Source of the DNA: CAMBRQ01 sp945870325
GTDB taxonomy: Bacteria > Bacillota > Clostridia > Lachnospirales > Lachnospiraceae
Assembly: GCF_050313795.1 (NCBI RefSeq)
Contig: NZ_JBNPMC010000058.1
Span: 1-16,826 of the forward strand
Direction of reading: 5' to 3'
DNA length: 16,826 nucleotides
Numbering within the stretch: the first letter of the stretch is position 1; each line of letters begins with the position of its first letter. The position numbers and the translations under genes are program-made. Below the pieces are notes generated by a model. It was not told the DNA's origin. It was given only the letters and a program-made list of their open reading frames with translations, and did no database searches. Positions 14,379 to 16,826 of this stretch are shown piece after piece.

Positions 14379-14393
14379 TATGTAGATTACATA
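14379..14393. repeat. Short palindrome in the copA leader
   Basis: TATGTA-GAT-TACATA is a perfect 6-bp inverted repeat with a 3-nt centre, lying in the transcribed leader about 60 nt before the copA ATG. It is not the CopY box (TACANNTGTA). It may be a regulator site or chance; the rest of the roughly 125-nt leader shows nothing recognisable. Confidence 0.3.
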
Positions 14394-14448
14394 CTGGGTA
14401 TCATAAGTTCATGAATATCTATATTATTGCATTTTCCCTTTCCAGCAC

Positions 14449-14477
14449 ATTATATACCCCAACGGGGTATAATGCAA
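14449..14477 (-). promoter_or_regulatory. Promoter of copA
   Basis: On the minus strand TTGCAT (14472-14477) and a consensus TATAAT (14449-14454) are 17 nt apart. The -35 box is weak (TTG only). The spacer is filled by the copper-type operator. Transcription would begin near 14442, about 125 nt before copA. Confidence 0.65.
14453..14471. promoter_or_regulatory. CsoR-like copper operator
   Basis: TATACCCC-AAC-GGGGTATA is a perfect 8-bp inverted repeat with a 3-nt centre. The run of C's facing a run of G's flanked by TAT/ATA is typical of operators for CsoR, the Cu(I)-sensing repressor of Firmicute copper genes. It sits almost exactly between the -35 and -10 boxes of the copA promoter, so binding should block transcription until copper rises. 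No csoR gene lies in the window. Confidence 0.75.
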
Positions 14478-14486
14478 TACCAAAAT

Positions 14487-14519
14487 AAAAAAGAACCAGA
14501 ATATTTCCGATTCTTTTTT
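14487..14519 (-). terminator. Rho-independent terminator of hxlAB
   Basis: AAAAAAGAACCAG (14487-14499) and CCGATTCTTTTTT (14507-14519) form, on the minus strand, a 13-bp stem with two G-U pairs around a 7-nt loop, ending in a T-run. It lies 23 nt after the hxlB stop and just before the copA promoter. The flanking A- and T-tracts could allow termination on both strands. Confidence 0.75.
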
Positions 14520-14542
14520 ATCAATAATTTTTATAAGGAAAT

Positions 14543-15106
14543 TTATTCAAGATCAGCATGCCTTAAGAACATCGTCTCAGAAGTCTCATTCATCCGTTCC
14601 ATCAGTTCCAGAATCATCCCATCATAAGTCAAAAACGTGATCTGCTCAAATGCGGATCCCATCGGCTGAATCGATGTAAGATTCATTCCTGCATTCTTAA
14701 GTTTGGGCGATACACCCGGAAGTACTACGACCACATCTGCCATCTGCGCGATTGTAGACGCATTATCCATGGTGATCAAAGCAATCTTCACACCATTCTT
14801 CTTCGCTTTCCTGGACATAGCAACCAGGCTCTCTGTCTCTCCGGAACCTGACCCTACAATCAGCAAATCTCCCGGCTGTGTGTGCGGATTGGATATCTCT
14901 CCCACACTGCTGACAGACAATCCCAGATGCATCATACGATTGGTAAATGCCCGAATCGCTACTCCGCTTCGTCCTGCCCCTGCTGTGAAGATATGGTTCG
15001 CTTCCAAGATAATATCTACAAATCTATCTAACTGTTCATCATTTACATATTGAAGATTATTCGTCAATTCCTTTAAAATCTCTGCCGTATTCTTTTTTAC
15101 ACTCAT
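14543..15106 (-). CDS. hxlB: 6-phospho-3-hexuloisomerase
   Basis: HxlB (PHI) isomerises D-arabino-3-hexulose 6-phosphate to fructose 6-phosphate, the second step of the ribulose monophosphate route. The 187-residue length is normal for PHI. It is a single SIS sugar-isomerase domain with IFTAGAGRSGVAIRAF (39-54), HLGLSVSSVGE (60-70), GSGSGET (85-91) and the MGSAFEQ segment (148-154), whose glutamate lies in the usual catalytic region. The ATG has GGAG at 15117-15120 with 10 nt spacing. It follows hxlA by 20 nt and is followed by a terminator. SIS proteins are diverse, but this length, these motifs and the hxlA neighbour make PHI the clear choice. Confidence 0.92.
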   Translation of the reverse strand: MSVKKNTAEILKELTNNLQYVNDEQLDRFVDIILEANHIFTAGAGRSGVAIRAFTNRMMHLGLSVSSVGEISNPHTQPGDLLIVGSGSGETESLVAMSRKAKKNGVKIALITMDNASTIAQMADVVVVLPGVSPKLKNAGMNLTSIQPMGSAFEQITFLTYDGMILELMERMNETSETMFLRHADLE

Positions 15107-15126
15107 AATTATCTATCTCCTATTTT

Positions 15127-15795
15127 TTATCTGCTTATTTTTTCATCTGACTCAGCATAATAATTTTCGATATGGCTTGCCAGTTCTCTGGCAACAGCAA
15201 CCGGGTCTTCTGCATGTGCAATACCGCCGCCAACAATAATAATCTCCGGTTCATACGCAAGGTAATCATCAATCGTCTGGACATTCACCCCGCCAGCCAC
15301 CGCGATAGCCGTGTGCTTTACACAGGAGCGCATCTCTTTCAGATCATCTAATGGGGTTCTGCCCACTGCCTGTTGGTCTACACCTGTATGGACAGAGATT
15401 ACATCCACTCCCATTTCTTCTATTTGGGCAATTCTCTCCTTTAGGTCGGATACGCAGATCATATCTACCATTACTTTCTTGCCGGCTCTCTTTGCCGTGG
15501 ATACTACATCTGCGATTGTCAGGTCATCGGTAACCGCAAGCACGGTTGCATAGTCAGCACCCGCTTGATAAGCAAGATCTGCTTCATAGCCGCCGGCATC
15601 CATAATCTTGCCATCACACAAAATCTCTAATTCCGGGAAACATGCTCTAATCCTGCGTACAGCCTCCATTCCATATTCCATCATAAAAGGGGTTCCAACT
15701 TCTATAATATCAATACTATCTTGTACCTTATGAAGCAATTCTAATGCTCCCTCCAAAGTAATATCATCCAATGCAATCTGTAATTTTGATCTCAT
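15127..15795 (-). CDS. hxlA: 3-hexulose-6-phosphate synthase
   Basis: HxlA (HPS) condenses formaldehyde with ribulose 5-phosphate to arabino-3-hexulose 6-phosphate; the reaction is reversible. With HxlB it can detoxify formaldehyde or, in reverse, make ribulose 5-phosphate from fructose 6-phosphate. The 222-residue TIM barrel of the OMP decarboxylase suprafamily shows LQIALDD (5-11), EVGTPF (32-37), DGKIMDAGGYEADLA (61-75) with catalytic D61, K63 and D66, VDMI (110-113), HTGVDQQA (136-143), AGGV and VGGGI. The related keto-gulonate-phosphate decarboxylase (UlaD) is an alternative, but the MDAGGYE sequence and adjacent PHI gene favour HPS. The frame also opens at 15810, but that ATG lies upstream of AAGGAGG (15801-15807), which sits 5 nt before the ATG at 15795. 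Confidence 0.92.
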   Translation of the reverse strand: MRSKLQIALDDITLEGALELLHKVQDSIDIIEVGTPFMMEYGMEAVRRIRACFPELEILCDGKIMDAGGYEADLAYQAGADYATVLAVTDDLTIADVVSTAKRAGKKVMVDMICVSDLKERIAQIEEMGVDVISVHTGVDQQAVGRTPLDDLKEMRSCVKHTAIAVAGGVNVQTIDDYLAYEPEIIIVGGGIAHAEDPVAVARELASHIENYYAESDEKISR

Positions 15796-15848
15796 CTTTT
15801 CCTCCTTCATGTCAACAGTATATTTATTTAATTTAACAACTTATCGCA

Positions 15849-15877
15849 AGTATATAATTGTGTTTAGTTGTTGTCAA
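15849..15877 (-). promoter_or_regulatory. Promoter of hxlAB
   Basis: On the minus strand an exact TTGACA (15872-15877) is 17 nt from TATACT (15849-15854). Transcription would begin near 15842, about 47 nt before hxlA. One of the ATTG-type repeats lies inside the spacer, so a bound repressor would cover the promoter. Confidence 0.75.
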
Positions 15878-15927
15878 TAGTTTTTATTGTGTTTTATTGC
15901 GATTTCAATTGTAATTAATTGCGATTT
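15857..15927. promoter_or_regulatory. Tandem 10-mer repeats, candidate DeoR operator array
   Basis: The divergent region holds ATTGTGTTTA (15857-15866), ATTGTGTTTT (15886-15895), ATTGCGATTT (15896-15905), ATTGTAATTA (15908-15917) and ATTGCGATTT (15918-15927). The last four form two head-to-tail pairs 22 bp apart, so all face the same side of the helix. TTATCGCAA (15841-15849) is an inverted copy of the core. Direct-repeat operators of this length are usual for DeoR-family repressors. Further degenerate TTGTTTT copies lie at 15948-15970. Binding by the adjacent regulator is inferred. Confidence 0.6.
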
Positions 15928-15960
15928 TTTTAATTTATTTATGGTTTTTGTTGTTTTCTC

Positions 15961-15988
15961 TTGTTTTTTTTATTGATTCTGCTATCAT
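15961..15988 (+). promoter_or_regulatory. Candidate promoter of the DeoR-family gene
   Basis: TTGTTT (15961-15966) and an extended -10 TGCTATCAT (15980-15988) are 16 nt apart. The start point would fall near 15995, about 29 nt before the regulator gene. The -35 box overlaps the degenerate repeats, consistent with autoregulation. Confidence 0.45.
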
Positions 15989-16023
15989 AATAGATAAGAA
16001 TAATCCCACTAAGGAGATCCTCT

Positions 16024-16797
16024 ATGGCAAAAAGATTAACCGCTGAAAGAAGAAATGAGATTGCCAGGCTTCTGGTACGTGATGGCAACATCAAAGCCAG
16101 TACCCTTGCCAAACATTTTAATGTATCTACTGAAACAATCCGTAAAGACTTGATTTATCTTGAAGAGCAGGGAATTGCACAGAAAAGTTATGGCGGAGCC
16201 ATGGCTTCGAATGAATTGATTGAACGTCCGGTTGCTTTAAAAAAGATGGAAAATATGGATATCAAATCAGCGATTGCTAACAAGGCTTTAGAACTAATCC
16301 CGGAAAAAGGAGTCATCCTCTTAGACGCTGGTAGCACTACCTATGCATTGGCGAAACTTCTGCTGCTAAGAGACGACCTTACCATATTCACCAATTCCAT
16401 CATGGCGCTGAATCTTTTGTCCGATTCTAACAACCAGGTATTCGCACTTGGCGGGCGTGTCAGAGGCAGCAGCAAAGGAATCGTTGGCTCCTGGGCAATT
16501 CAGGCTCTTAAATCGCTCTATGTTGACATTGCATTCCTCGGAAGCGACGGATTCCGGAACCTGTCAGGACCTTCTACTGCTTCTTATGAAGAATCTGAAT
16601 TGAAGCAGGCTGTGATAGAATGCTGTAACCGGACTGTGATTCTGACCGACAATACCAAGTTCCAGACCAACTCCCTGTTCCAGTTCTGTGACTGGCAGGA
16701 TGTATATGCACTGGTTACTAACAGTTCTGACTCTGCGGATTTTCAAACTCTCGCTGCTAAGATTGGAGAAAAAACAAAAGTGCTTCTTGTGGATTGA
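16024..16797 (+). CDS. DeoR/GlpR-family transcriptional regulator
   Basis: This 257-residue protein has the DeoR-family helix-turn-helix at the N-terminus (RRNEIARLLVRDGNIKASTL, then HFNVSTETIRKDLIYLEEQG; residues 9-50) and the KSYGGAM hinge. The rest is the DeoRC sugar-phosphate-sensing domain: LLDAGSTTYALA (99-110), FTNS (122-125), GGRVR (143-147), FLGSDGF (171-177), KQAVIE (194-199) and TDNTKF (208-213). Such proteins are usually repressors released by a phosphorylated sugar. The ATG has AAGGAGA (16011-16017) at good spacing. It is divergent from hxlA across 228 nt containing direct repeats, so it probably controls hxlAB and itself; its effector could be a hexulose or fructose phosphate. 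No terminator is visible before the window ends. Confidence 0.93.
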   Translation: MAKRLTAERRNEIARLLVRDGNIKASTLAKHFNVSTETIRKDLIYLEEQGIAQKSYGGAMASNELIERPVALKKMENMDIKSAIANKALELIPEKGVILLDAGSTTYALAKLLLLRDDLTIFTNSIMALNLLSDSNNQVFALGGRVRGSSKGIVGSWAIQALKSLYVDIAFLGSDGFRNLSGPSTASYEESELKQAVIECCNRTVILTDNTKFQTNSLFQFCDWQDVYALVTNSSDSADFQTLAAKIGEKTKVLLVD

Positions 16798-16826
16798 GTG
16801 AAGATTCTTGGGCACACAACGAAAAA

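Noticed and set aside
15127..15795. 3-keto-L-gulonate-6-phosphate decarboxylase (UlaD-type) instead of HxlA
   Set aside because: The MDAGGYE and VDMI segments fit hexulose-phosphate synthase, and the adjacent phosphohexuloisomerase gene completes that pathway.
15841..15970. CRISPR-like repeat array
   Set aside because: The units are 10 bp, degenerate and adjacent, without spacers of uniform length or cas genes; an operator array explains them better.

Overview
The window looks like a chromosomal segment of a low-to-moderate GC Firmicute, most likely a gut Lachnospiraceae (Clostridia). The case rests on gene content and style: strong AGGAGG-type ribosome binding sites, sigma-A-like promoters, a folB-folK fusion, an O-acetylhomoserine/O-acetylserine sulfhydrylase pair with a CymR-like Rrf2 regulator, and a hexulose-phosphate synthase/isomerase pair. 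This is inference from protein style, not a database match. I see no tRNA, rRNA, CRISPR array, insertion sequence or phage gene; the segment is housekeeping and metabolic.

Layout. (1) 21-4216, plus strand: a folate operon, folC - folE - HD-domain protein - folP - folB/folK fusion, behind an extended -10 promoter. folE/HD and HD/folP overlap by 1 and 4 nt. The HD protein is the only member without a textbook folate role and may fill the dihydroneopterin triphosphate dephosphorylation step. (2) 4238-4270: a perfect 15-bp hairpin between convergent units. (3) 4271-6876, minus strand: a large cytosolic protein joining a ParB/sulfiredoxin-like N-terminal domain to a BMP nucleoside-binding domain, followed by a small metallophosphoesterase. 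(4) 7014-9940, minus: cysK - metY - rrf2 (CymR-like), behind a perfect-consensus promoter with a palindrome over its -10. (5) 10023-11645, minus: GNAT acetyltransferase - cysteine-bearing Rrf2 regulator - HD hydrolase. (6) 11633-14477, minus: a copper-exporting P1B ATPase whose 3' end carries an in-frame ribosome binding site and ATG that could release a separate CopZ chaperone, controlled by a CsoR-like operator in the promoter spacer. (7) 14487-15877, minus: hxlA-hxlB (ribulose monophosphate pathway). (8) 15857-16797: an intergenic operator array of tandem 10-mers and a divergent DeoR-family regulator.

How they work together. The folate genes run from GTP (FolE) through the pterin branch (FolB, FolK), joining to pABA (FolP) and glutamylation (FolC). 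CysK and MetY fix sulfide into cysteine and homocysteine, and their third gene probably senses cysteine status; its C-terminal Tyr-Tyr-Ile resembles the tails that dock in the CysK active site. HxlA and HxlB interconvert ribulose 5-phosphate plus formaldehyde and fructose 6-phosphate, under a regulator of the sugar-phosphate-sensing type.

Most unusual: the ParB-like/BMP fusion with its phosphoesterase partner, the CopA/CopZ internal start, the CymR-CysK pairing, and the folate-operon HD protein. Family assignments come from motif recognition; no similarity search was run.
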